A stretch of DNA of 64,000 bases, taken from Cylicocyclus nassatus (taxonomy: Eukaryota; Nematoda; Chromadorea; Rhabditida; Strongylidae). The translations under genes were made by a program, and so were the position numbers. This document shows, in pieces, positions 57,201 through 64,000 of this stretch (within the stretch, counting starts at the first letter, position 1; every line of letters starts with the position of its first letter). The notes below the pieces were generated by a model. That model was not told the DNA's origin. It did no database searches and worked only from the letters and a program-made list of their open reading frames with translations. The DNA lies in the NCBI GenBank assembly GCA_958299035.1, contig CATQJL010000112.1, positions 80,804,636-80,868,635 on the forward strand, given 5' to 3'.

Positions 57201-58116
57201 GAAACTCCACCAATGACGCCCACTCAATGGAAGTGGGCGAAGGTGGAATTTTGAAGCTCCTTTACCAGGACTCAGCGCATGAATTGGAGGATGGGGTTGG
57301 GGTTACGGTGTACTAGGGGGGTCTACTATCTAACACTACCATATCTGACAGGGGTTTTTGCCGATTCACTGCCTTTCAAGACATTGATTGTCTCGCAAAG
57401 TACGGTTTAAGACTGAGCCGAGAATTTAATTTCTCAGCGATGAATAAACCGTATGAGCTGTAACTTCGGCAGTGGCTTAGCTGAGACCCCTCAAAAGATT
57501 CTACATAAAAAGTTTAGAAACTCAGATTGTCTAGGCACTGTTTTTGAGCAAATCATTGCGATAATCTGCCAGCTGACACCTATAAGTATGCTTGTCCATC
57601 TTGCCCCTCGATCGCAAACGAAGGCGAAAGCCACAGAACATATAGGGCAATGTTGTTGTAATTAATCTCTTGCGGGAGACTCCTATATCTGAAACCGAGA
57701 GAGAGAAAAGAACATCTTTTTAGGCTGTAAATAGTTGGTATAATGCAGCAAGTACTTATGGTATGCCAACCAACGTTATATATCACGATTCTTTTGGGAC
57801 GCAACTAAAATTCTTCACACAGGTAACTCTCAGAACTAATCAAAATCAACTAGAAATAACATTACGTTTTAGCTAGCAAGTGCATGGACCTACAAAATCG
57901 GATGCGCATACGCCGACTGCGGTTACTCATATTTCTTAGTATGCAGATACTTCCCCAAGTGAGCTTAATTCTTCAAGATTTAGTAGAATTTCACAATTCC
58001 GCTTTTCCAGTGGTAACCATGAGGGTAAAATTCTTTATCCTTCTGGAAGTCCGGCGGTATCGTGTTCAAATGGAAAAGCCTACGAATACAATAATCTCTG
58101 TGTGGGCCCCCAATGA
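42272..58116 (+). CDS. Giant Cys-module-array plus CAP-domain protein (gene 2), 5' exon not found
   Basis: The exons are 42272-50613, 52987-53101, 53401-53476, 53529-53678, 57724-57822, 57873-57958 and 58011-58116. All junctions are GT/AG and the phases give one open frame of about 2990 residues. The 8.3-kb exon follows a TTTTTAG acceptor and carries about 102 modules of C-x5-C-x(6-8)-C-x4-C type. Seven modules come first, then 17 units of three modules at 237 bp, then more diverged triplets and single modules. Next come a poly-Thr linker, a Gly/Arg-rich run and a second Thr-rich run. The CAP domain reads LELHNRYRSDVATG, LPTATTMFIM, RYDDQLANDAGDHAVQC, GENYYQ, AVNSWYNAAS, FFTQLASAWTYKIGC, FLVCRYFPNGNHEGKILY and a short Cys tail. 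The acceptor needs a phase-2 signal-peptide exon like that of gene 1. The product is likely secreted or surface-associated; its function is unknown. Confidence 0.88.
42861..46886 (+). repeat. Coding tandem array: 17 units of 237 bp (79 codons)
   Basis: Each unit encodes three 4-Cys modules: CYSDKQCNPSAYSFC..., CRTDSECSYDSQC... and CTNTIDCPFPMYTMC..., ending KNSGSGGR or KNSGGGGR. Unit starts fall at 42861 plus multiples of 237; the first and last units are the most diverged. Differences between units are single substitutions (Ser or Thr at SECS/T, Asp or Glu at GQD/E, TMC or AMC, SDK or SNK). A +1 reading frame in every unit is also open for 77 codons; it is a shadow of the repeat. Confidence 0.97.
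50341..50430 (+). repeat. (ACA/ACG)n triplet microsatellite coding for poly-Thr
   Basis: About 27 Thr codons, only briefly interrupted by Pro and Leu, follow the last Cys module of gene 2. A mixture of ACA and ACG blocks shows repeat slippage. It is followed by a cluster of GGA/AGA triplets (50480-50545) coding for a Gly/Arg-rich run and then another Thr-rich stretch. The minus-strand Leu-rich ORF here is an artefact of these triplets. Confidence 0.9.
51263..51662. repeat. MITE-like element with TTAAGGGCAGTG ends in a gene 2 intron
   Basis: TTAAGGGCAGTGTCCGGGCA at the left is mirrored by CACTGCCTTTAA at the right. It sits in the 2373-nt intron 50614-52986, together with the elements at 52184-52467 and 52515-52855. 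The ends resemble the 17393 and 57062 elements. Confidence 0.65.
52184..52467. repeat. Near-perfect palindromic element with CCCTCGATATC ends, copy 1
   Basis: TACCCTCGATATCATCCCAT continues through AACATGACGTGGATTACGTG and GAGGCGCCGCCTCGCC, and its inverse closes the element at 52467. Arms are about 80-95 bp, and TA flanks both ends. The GC-rich centre contains repeated CCACGTTG-type motifs. Copy 2 is at 60144-60427. ORFs read through the palindrome on both strands. Confidence 0.92.
52515..52855 (-). repeat. MITE with CAGTG(A/G)CG(C/T)ACC ends, copy 2 (inverted)
   Basis: It ends GGTGCGTCACTGCTG, the inverse of the start of the 40561 copy, and begins GGTGGCGCACCCAG. It shares the AAAATTCATTTT, TGACGCCATGC and poly-G/poly-C segments in the opposite orientation. 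It ends about 130 bp before the first CAP exon of gene 2. Confidence 0.7.
53876..53960 (-). repeat. Partial copy of the AAAGGCACCG element in the gene 2 intron
   Basis: GAAGGCACCGCTCACCCAAA and TTCTCGACTTCCGTG are the inverse of the right end of the 41588-41957 element. The other end is missing or mutated beyond recognition. Confidence 0.55.
54060..54690 (+). repeat. Second copy of the 39.7-40.5 kb repeat, inside the gene 2 intron
   Basis: It follows the 39720-40520 copy from AACTTTTGATAGTGAGATAT, past GACTCCTGGATACCCAACTT and AACTCAGGCATGATTGTTTG, to the TTGGTCATTTCAGCAATAAT region. The open frame of the first copy is interrupted here by several stops. Confidence 0.75.
54694..55125 (+). repeat. 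TATATATAAAGC / ATCGATTTT interspersed repeat with two tandem 119-bp units
   Basis: The element starts TATATATAAAGCTGTATGTC, runs through a TGTCTG stretch, AAATTCCATTTCTGGACC and GGGCCCCGGCGGGTGTCAT, then enters two direct repeats of about 119 bp. Each repeat has TTTTATCGATTTTTTT, CTACGGGGCTGGGAGTT, GCACA.GGGG.TAATC and ATACAATATTAGT. Other copies carry one unit or none, so this one has expanded. Confidence 0.75.
55652..55696 (+). repeat. Solo double-hairpin sequence
   Basis: GGACCAGTGCGAGCCTCTGC then GAAGCAGAGGTGACGCACTGG reproduces only the terminal hairpin of the 15343/27716 repeat family. The rest of that repeat is not next to it. Confidence 0.8.
55965..56075 (+). repeat. Second copy of the 40870-40985 repeat, in the gene 2 intron
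   Basis: GCATTCCTAGGCTTATTAAC, GGGGGCGGAGCGATCAGCGC and TACGGTACCCAGCTGGCGGC match 40870-40985 closely. It ends near TCGTTCATCTTGACTGCC. Confidence 0.75.
56243..56475. repeat. Partial copy of the GGGCCCGGCACGAG element
   Basis: CAGGGCCGGCATGAGTTCG near 56242 resembles an element end, and CAGGGCCTGGC at 56459 may be a decayed second end. Between them lie no coding features. It is in the gene 2 intron. Confidence 0.4.
57062..57379. repeat. MITE-like inverted-repeat element in the gene 2 intron
   Basis: ACTCAAAGTCAGTGGGTCAG continues to ACCCTGTCAG at the left; CTGACAGGGGTTTTTGCCGA and TTCACTGCCTTTCAAG close the right. Inside, CCAACCCCATCCTTCAATTC is the inverse of GAATTGGAGGATGGGGTTGG. It ends 345 bp before the WYNAAS exon. 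Confidence 0.75.
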
Positions 58117-58134
58117 AGTTTTAACGGAGAGTAA

Positions 58135-58140
58135 AATAAA
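58135..58140 (+). promoter_or_regulatory. Probable polyadenylation signal of gene 2
   Basis: A canonical AATAAA lies 18 nt after the TGA stop at 58114-58116, in AT-rich sequence. No equally placed canonical signal was seen after gene 1 or gene 3. Confidence 0.5.
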
Positions 58141-59677
58141 ATTTGATAAAAATGTGGAATCTGCATATTCACTTCCATATTAGAGATTCAAGAAATTATA
58201 ACTTTGAGCTAGACAACAAAGATTCAACCAAAATTTAAAGAAATTCAGGAGAACAAACAAATCATGCACACTCTCTTTCAAATACTAAAAAGATTCTTCT
58301 CTCAAAATTACGAGAAATCTGCTGACGTTGAACTTTGATGTTTGTAAGCCATATAAAAACACTTGAACACATAATGAGTGGACAATTTACTTAGATATGA
58401 GGTCGTTGACGCAATCTAAACCTGAGGTAAACCTTATGACTACTCTTGAGCAAACCCTGATTGTAATTCCCAGTAAAACTTACTGTTCATGCAAAAACAA
58501 CGGAATATTCATCGTTCTCTGTTGAAACGCAAGGACCAACTCGCAGCAAAATGTTCTAATCAGCGTACTTCCCTCCCCCCCCCCCCCCCCCTCCCGCCCC
58601 GGATGGCGAAATTCCTCGCGAGAGCTAATAGGTATAGGGCACTTGAAAAATCGTGACGATGGCGCGGCAGGGCGCGACACGCACGCCGCTTCCGAAAATC
58701 GCATTTTCTTGGCTTTCACCTCTAGTCGAATGGTTTTTTTGCTTGGATATGTATTTTAATATCTAGACACTGGAAGTGATTAAGCTCAACATTAAGGTGA
58801 TGTCTTCTTGTATGAGCGTTTTATGCTCTTCTGGGCGCAAAATCCGCAGTAAAATCCGTCGTCACAATTTTATAAATTAAATAAACTCTCTAACCACTGT
58901 CATGGCATTTTCGTTCTGAAACTATTTTTGATAAGCTTTTGAAAATCTTGTATCTGCTTTAGATTGGGTTTCATTTTGCTAAAACATAGAAATTCAGTCT
59001 TTGTTTTTTGTGAATATCTGTCACATTTGGTCTTTCTAATGTTCCTGAGCGTATGTATGCGTTTCCTCAGAATGTGCACAAAATTCATGATTTACCTTAC
59101 ATGACCAGACTTCAGACTCTTATTTTACTCTTCTATGTGTCTTTAATATGCGTACCAATCTGCAGCAGTCTCGCTACCGTTAAACATAAACTCACTGGTA
59201 CGAATAAGCCCTAGAGCGACGTTTAACACATTCATGACAAAGCCGATTTTTCAATTACTGCCGTTTCGGACCAGAGTCTTTTTCGCTTTGTCAAACTTAC
59301 GACACACCCGTGGGTCGTATTGTCCGAAATGGTAGTCTTTTTGGAAGAATTTCAAAACATGTTTCCGAGAATTTCCCCCACAGGGTTAACGAAGGCGCTG
59401 ATTACCAAACTATGATTTATGTTTTTGGCAGTATACGGTAAGGTTACGGTAGTCATTCTGTGGGAGCCCAGCATCACGGATTTTCATGAAGAATTGCGTT
59501 TTGGCGTTATTTCACATGCTGATTACGAGTGTTACAATTGTAGTGTCCATTTTGTTTACTACTATCCCACAATGGGACTACGGTGGCAGTACGGTGAAAT
59601 TTTCGTAAAAACTAAGAAACTGATGTAAGGAGGTGATACTAGAACTTGAGACCATCATTTTCGTAACCAGCATGCTT
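58141..59677. other. Intergenic DNA downstream of gene 2, no gene recognised
   Basis: It contains a 20-base C run around 58571-58590 and a CACCCGTGGGTCGTATTGTC motif at about 59307 that recurs in altered form near 60650-60710. No coding feature is supported. Confidence 0.55.
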
Positions 59678-60008
59678 AAAGGCGCCGTCCACCCTAAATT
59701 GGGGGTTCTGAGTTTTTGGCAGTATATGATAGTTGGGCCTCCTATTAAGCCAGTGCCCAATTCGCGGCGCAAAATGTCGCTTCGGAAGCGAGAAAAGCGC
59801 TTTGGAATAACGAAGATGCACGAGGATCCCCATCCATGCCCGCCCATTTGTGCGCGCCCATTCAAGAAAGGCCGACCTGTGGGTTCTCCGGAACGGGGAC
59901 TGTCGGAGTTTTCGCGGACTCTCAACTTCATATTCGGAATCATCGACATGAGAAAGCCCTGAAACGACATAAATCTGGAAGTCGAAAATCTGGTTGGACG
60001 GTGCCTTT
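59678..60008. repeat. MITE with AAAGGC(A/G)CCGTCCA ends, copy 2
   Basis: AAAGGCGCCGTCCACCCTAA at the left is mirrored by GGTTGGACGGTGCCTTT at the right. It shares CGCGGCGCAAAATGTC, AAGCGAGAAAAGCGCTTTGG and TGCACGAGGATCCCC with the 41588-41957 copy. Confidence 0.8.
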
Positions 60009-60143
60009 AAAAACCTTTATAGTAAAGTTTGAGCTTCCTGGTACGAACAATGCAACAGTACGAAAAATCAATAAAATTAATAAAATCGATATTTTTGATT
60101 GGCTGACATCAGTCTCGTGTTCTCCCTGTATTCCTCGTGCATG

Positions 60144-60427
60144 TACCCTCGATATCATCCCATATGTCTTCCCTCAACATGACGTGGATTACGTGGCTTG
60201 ATGAGGCGCCGCCTCGCCTCGGCCCCGCGCCACGTTGCGAGCGCATCATTTGGCGCGACGTGGCGCTCAACACAACGTGGCGCAGGCTTTTCCACGTTCT
60301 TCTTGTTGCCACATCACGCCGAAGATGCGCACGCAACGTGGCGCAAGCCCGAGGCGAGGCGGCGCCTCATCAAGCCACGTAATTCACGTCATGTTGAGGG
60401 AAGACATATGGGATGATATCGAGGGTA
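60144..60427. repeat. Near-perfect palindromic element with CCCTCGATATC ends, copy 2
   Basis: It has the same arms as the 52184-52467 copy and the same 284-bp length including TA flanks, but its centre is in the opposite orientation: ATTTGGCGCGACGTGGCGC comes first here, while ATCTTCGGCGTGATGTGGC comes first in copy 1. Identity between the copies is very high. Confidence 0.92.
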
Positions 60428-62625
60428 AACTTGAATTTTCAAAAACAGCATCACTCTGCGAAAAATTTGAGCTAAAGTCTATGCCTTACCTCTATCTACG
60501 GTATACTACCGTAACATTACTTTACAGTATCCCGAAACCGGACCACTATGGCAGGAGCTTCGCCAAGGTGTCCCCAATCATGTGCCAGAACCCCGTAGAA
60601 TTCCATTGTATACTGGCAAAACTAGAGCTTCAGGAATCTTACGACCCACCGGTGGGTGGTATTGTCCGAAACGGCAGAATACGTACGACCCACCGATGGA
60701 TCGTATTGTCGTGAATGTGTTAACAAACTTCTTTCAATTCTGCAGCGCAAAACCATTCAGTCTGTTGACTTGTTTTGCGATGGACGATAAACTAAAAAAA
60801 GGTTTGACTAAATCTTAACTTTATGTTAGGCCTTATAGATTCTTGAGATAGCATGCAAAATTTTCGAGGTATATTTTTATGAGCTTTGCCTTCCTGAAGG
60901 CAGGTTCACCCATTTTAACTCTCGTGATTAATTGTTACAGGGTCTTGCCGTGGCCCTGATTTCGTTTATGAGGCGTAATACAGTAAAGTTCCAAAACTGC
61001 CTCTTTTTAGCCCTATTTTGGCAGATATGGACGAGTTCTCCGGCACTAGCCACATACAGCAGTGTCACATCACACAGTATGCGTGTTGACGTTGATCGCC
61101 ATGTCAGAACGCTTCATCGGGCAATCCGTGTGTGGGTGGAGCGCAAAAAAGGGGCGGAACGCAAAAAGGTTCCTGTCCGTTTTTTCTCCTTTTGTAGGCA
61201 ACATGAGGGGATAAATGCACATGGACGAGCATGCTCAAAGATTAAGCAGTGATCTGGGATGCATGATTCTTTGGATGCCGGTTATAAAGGTGCATAGAAT
61301 TTGTGATGATGCACTGTCAAATGGTTAAAAAGAAATAGATCTTGTGCATGCTTATGGAAATTACATGGTTGACAAATAAATGACCTGACTCCGAGACATT
61401 TCTTAGAACTCCGATGCCCTGCACAATAGATATACCCTTTATTTAATTCTAGAACTCAAATGTAAATTTCATGGAAAAACTAGCCTCAGTTTTGGATGAA
61501 ATTGAATGATTTCAAGGCGTTACGAGAATTGAAGCTTTGCCGTCGAAAGGCCAAATAAATTGAAGTAGACGCCAACCGCTTATATATACTTTTCTTGACA
61601 GGTCTCCGCTTGACTTGACAGGAAAATTCAAGTAAGCTTCAAAGTTTCATTCAACCGTATCATACCCAACGATACATTTGCTTATTTTGCATGGCAGTTT
61701 CATTAAAAAGTTTGAACCAATCATAGAATTAAACAAAGGCAAACTGCGGAGTGTCAGATTTTATATTGAAATCTAACAAAGCACTCGACTGATGCTCGAA
61801 GAGAGCTGAAGATATAAGGGTCGTTACGGCGGTGCTGTGAGGGGAGATCATCCGATAAATCAATGAAGATAAAACCGAAATTGTATTGAAAAGAGCTTGT
61901 TTGGAGCTTTTAATTGATTAAATGAAAGAATTGGTTTTGCGCAAACTATCCTTTGATTCAGATGGCTTGGCGGCTGGAGGGCGGGGCTTTGTGACTTAAT
62001 TAAGGCTAGGTAATGAGAGAGTGAGCACGCTCGTGGGAGAGACACAACAACGTCGCGGACGCAGGCGGCCTTAATTAGGTTACAAATCCCCACCTTCTAG
62101 AAGCCAAGCTAGTTGAATCTAAGGTAACATTACGGTGTATTAAAAAGCCCCAACTTGAAGCACAAAAAGTATAATTTCGGCTAATTCTACATTATGTATT
62201 TGACGTCTTCCTTAAATTATTTGATTCTGATATACTAAATCTGATTCTGAGAATACGAAGCCCGATTTTATTGTTAGTGTACATAAAATGAAAGGAACAC
62301 TCAAAAAAAAAAGATTTATTGGTGAACCACTGACATAAATTTCAAGATTTCAGGAAAACCAATATTTTTATTCCAAATTATTTTCGCTTGTTTGCAGCTG
62401 GAAGGTGTGAAACACGCTTTTGCAAAAATTTTTAGCTAAGAAAGGCCTGCAAAGAAATTTTTTCGTTGCTAGAGAAGTCGATCGAAATGTGGTTTCTTTT
62501 TTGAAACTGCGTCAAAACCGCTAAAACGCCTGCGATTAACTATGGAAACCAGGGTTGCTTGCTTTTTTGAAGCATTTGTACTCTTTAAAAATTTCTTTTT
62601 AATTCGGTAAGATTTGACTCTTTTT
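60428..62625. other. Intergenic DNA, no gene recognised
   Basis: The ORFs are short and without motifs. A GTGGGT(G/C)GTATTGTC motif is duplicated at 60650-60710. The repeat at 61950-62085 is listed separately. Confidence 0.5.
61950..62085 (+). repeat. Interspersed repeat, copy 2 (GCGGCTGGA...GTCGCGGACGCA family)
   Basis: TTGGCGGCTGGAGGGCGGGG, CTTTGTGACTTAATTAAGGC, GTCGCGGACGCAGGCGG and CCTTAATTAGGTTACAAA correspond in order to 63585-63730 and, inverted, to 2160-2255. Confidence 0.6.
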
Positions 62626-63059
62626 AAAGGCAGCGTCCCGGCAAAAAGATGGGTGCCGGCTTTTGTGGCAGTGTTAAAGTAGACCCCCTACCGAAGCGAT
62701 GACTGAAGTTCGGAGCAAAAAAGGGGGTGTACTAAGCCTGAAATTTGCTCCGAAAGTGTGGCTCGGATCCTACGGTAGACCCGGACGCCGCCCACACGGC
62801 GATTTCGAACTGCAAGGCCAGAGCACGCATAGTGCACACAGTTATGAGCACAGGGTCCCGCAAAGACTTTGCGTCTCTACGTTGCATGCATCTCGTACTC
62901 GCCCGAGCCTATCGTAAGATCCGGGCCACTTGGGGGAAGATCTGTAGACCTCGTAGACCCCCTTCGGCGCTGCAAACTTCTGTTGTCGCTCAGTTGAGGG
63001 TCCACCATTACATTATTGCCAGAGCCAGGTATCCCCCATTCTGGTGGGACGCTGCCTTT
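62626..63059. repeat. MITE-like palindromic element, AAAGGCAGCG family, copy 3
   Basis: AAAGGCAGCGTCCCGGC at the left and GGTGGGACGCTGCCTTT at the right. Relative to copy 1, the central GCATGCA / AGAGACGC block lies in the opposite orientation, with GCGTCTCTACGTTGCATGCA after the middle. Outer halves keep GCGATGACTGAAGTTCGGAG. Confidence 0.75.
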
Positions 63060-64000
63060 GAGAGAAGTAAATCATTCTGCTTTCCCTCTTCTAAGCGAAT
63101 TCTTAGAGAGTAAAAAGCAGCAAATGAAAATTCACATAGAACTGTGATTACCGATACAAATCATGTTTAGATAAGGCCTGCTACCTAGTAGGAATATATC
63201 ATGTTCGTTTTTTGCATTGTCAGCATTGCAAAATCGAAAGATGGTGTTAGAATAGTCACTGTTATCACTATCTCAATAAAAGTATAACTAGACTATTCTC
63301 TTTCAACTTGGAACTTTCAGATGGAGGATCTCTATCTGAAATTTCTAAGTTAAAGGAGAATTTTCCTTTTTCGGGCTTATGTAAAGAAAAAAAACAAAAA
63401 ACACGAGAAAAAAAACAAAAAACAAAAACACGCAAAGCATTACGAGTCTTCTCAATCAGGCTAAGAAAAGTATATTTCATTTTGAATAGGTTAGCCAGAA
63501 AATTCTTAAACATTCAAAATCATAATTTCTGGGACTGCATTGCATGTACAATTAAAACAATTGCATTTGTTTCAAAGTATGTAATCTTTGATTCAACTAG
63601 ATTGGCGGCTGGAAGTCGGAACTTTGTGGCCTAATGAAGACCGATAGGCCGATAGCGCCCGCGACGCAGTCTGCGTCTCCCCCGCGCGTGCTTTCTGATG
63701 ATTACCTAGTAATTAGGTTCCAAAACCTTATTTAGCAAGTTAAGTCGATTCGAAAGTCTGTTTCATTTTCAAAAATTCGTAACATTGCGCTATCCCTGCG
63801 GATTTGCATGTTTGTAATTTTTATAGGAAAAAGAATAAGTCTTTGCTTTCAAATGCTCTTCTTGATATGCTTATGTTCTACACTGACTACAGAGATAATG
63901 GAAAGTAAGACTAAAGCTTTGATTATTGAGTTAAGTCATCATAACCTGGAACGCTGAAGAAAAATCAGAAATCATCAGTATACGATTTTTTGACCTACTA
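63060..64000. other. Intergenic DNA, no gene recognised
   Basis: An A-rich stretch (63385-63435) of AAAAAACAAAAAACA-type repeats and the repeat copy at 63585-63730 are the only structures seen. Confidence 0.55.
63585..63730 (+). repeat. Interspersed repeat, copy 3
   Basis: GATTGGCGGCTGGAAGTCGG, CTTTGTGGCCTAATGAAGAC, CGCCCGCGACGCAGTCTGCG and AATTAGGTTCCAAAACC match the copy at 61950-62085 and, inverted, the one near 2160. Confidence 0.6.

Larger units (their letters stand above)
52987..58116 (+). other. CAP (SCP/TAPS) domain block of gene 2
   Basis: Six exons encode about 210 residues. Alignment with gene 1 is exon by exon: 76 against 73 nt, 150 against 150 nt, 99 against 93 nt, 86 against 83 nt and 106 against 118 nt, with equal phases. 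CAP signature 2 is intact (FLVCRYFPNGNH). Compared with gene 1, the Cys of WDC is Asp (RYDDQL) and the tail has two Cys instead of four, so at least one disulfide has probably been lost. Both cavity His residues are absent. A 4045-nt intron (53679-57723) filled with repeats separates the GEN-motif exon from the next. Confidence 0.82.

Noticed and set aside
57884..58183. 99-codon ORF MDLQNRMRIRRLRLLIFL...
   Set aside because: It is a shadow of the last two CAP exons (57873-57958, 58011-58116), whose frame gives the CAP signature FLVCRYFPNGNH.

Overview
The window reads as nuclear DNA of a parasitic nematode, most likely a strongylid (hookworm-like, clade V). The reasons are short introns (45-84 nt in several places) with TTTCAG/TTTTAG acceptors, two genes ending in a CAP domain (SCP/TAPS, the family of nematode activation-associated secreted proteins, ASPs), and dense short inverted-repeat elements with Tc1/mariner and RTE-type remnants. 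The genus cannot be fixed from sequence alone. Gene density is very low: three genes are well supported, two more models are tentative, and most of the rest is repeats.

The main content is a pair of paralogous plus-strand genes built the same way: an array of small 4-cysteine modules (about C-x5-C-x8-C-x4-C), a Thr-rich linker, and a C-terminal CAP domain split over short exons. Gene 1 (18201-23027) was assembled from nine exons with matching phases: a signal-peptide exon, 14 modules, a linker and a CAP domain (657 aa). Gene 2 (42272-58116) has an 8.3-kb exon with about 102 modules, about 51 of them in 17 near-identical 237-bp units (42861-46886), then a poly-Thr/Gly-Arg linker and a CAP domain on six exons; about 2990 aa are visible. 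Its first exon was not found. Intron phases are the same in both genes, so one is a duplicate of the other and gene 2 has grown by internal amplification.

Between them lies gene 3 (35667-36749), a small predicted secreted protein with four Tyr-Tyr repeats. A possible minus-strand two-exon gene (10859-11394) sits inside a foldback structure at 10.2-12.1 kb.

Layout: 1-18 kb is repeat-rich with no confident gene; 18.2-23.0 kb is gene 1; 23-35.6 kb is repeats with a decayed Tc1/mariner-superfamily element (30705-32001); 35.7-36.7 kb is gene 3; 36.8-42.2 kb is repeats; 42.3-58.1 kb is gene 2, with short elements in its 2.4-kb and 4.0-kb introns; 58.1-64 kb is repeats. All three confident genes look destined for secretion or the cell surface. 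No tRNA, rRNA or CRISPR array was seen. All family assignments come from reading motifs by eye.
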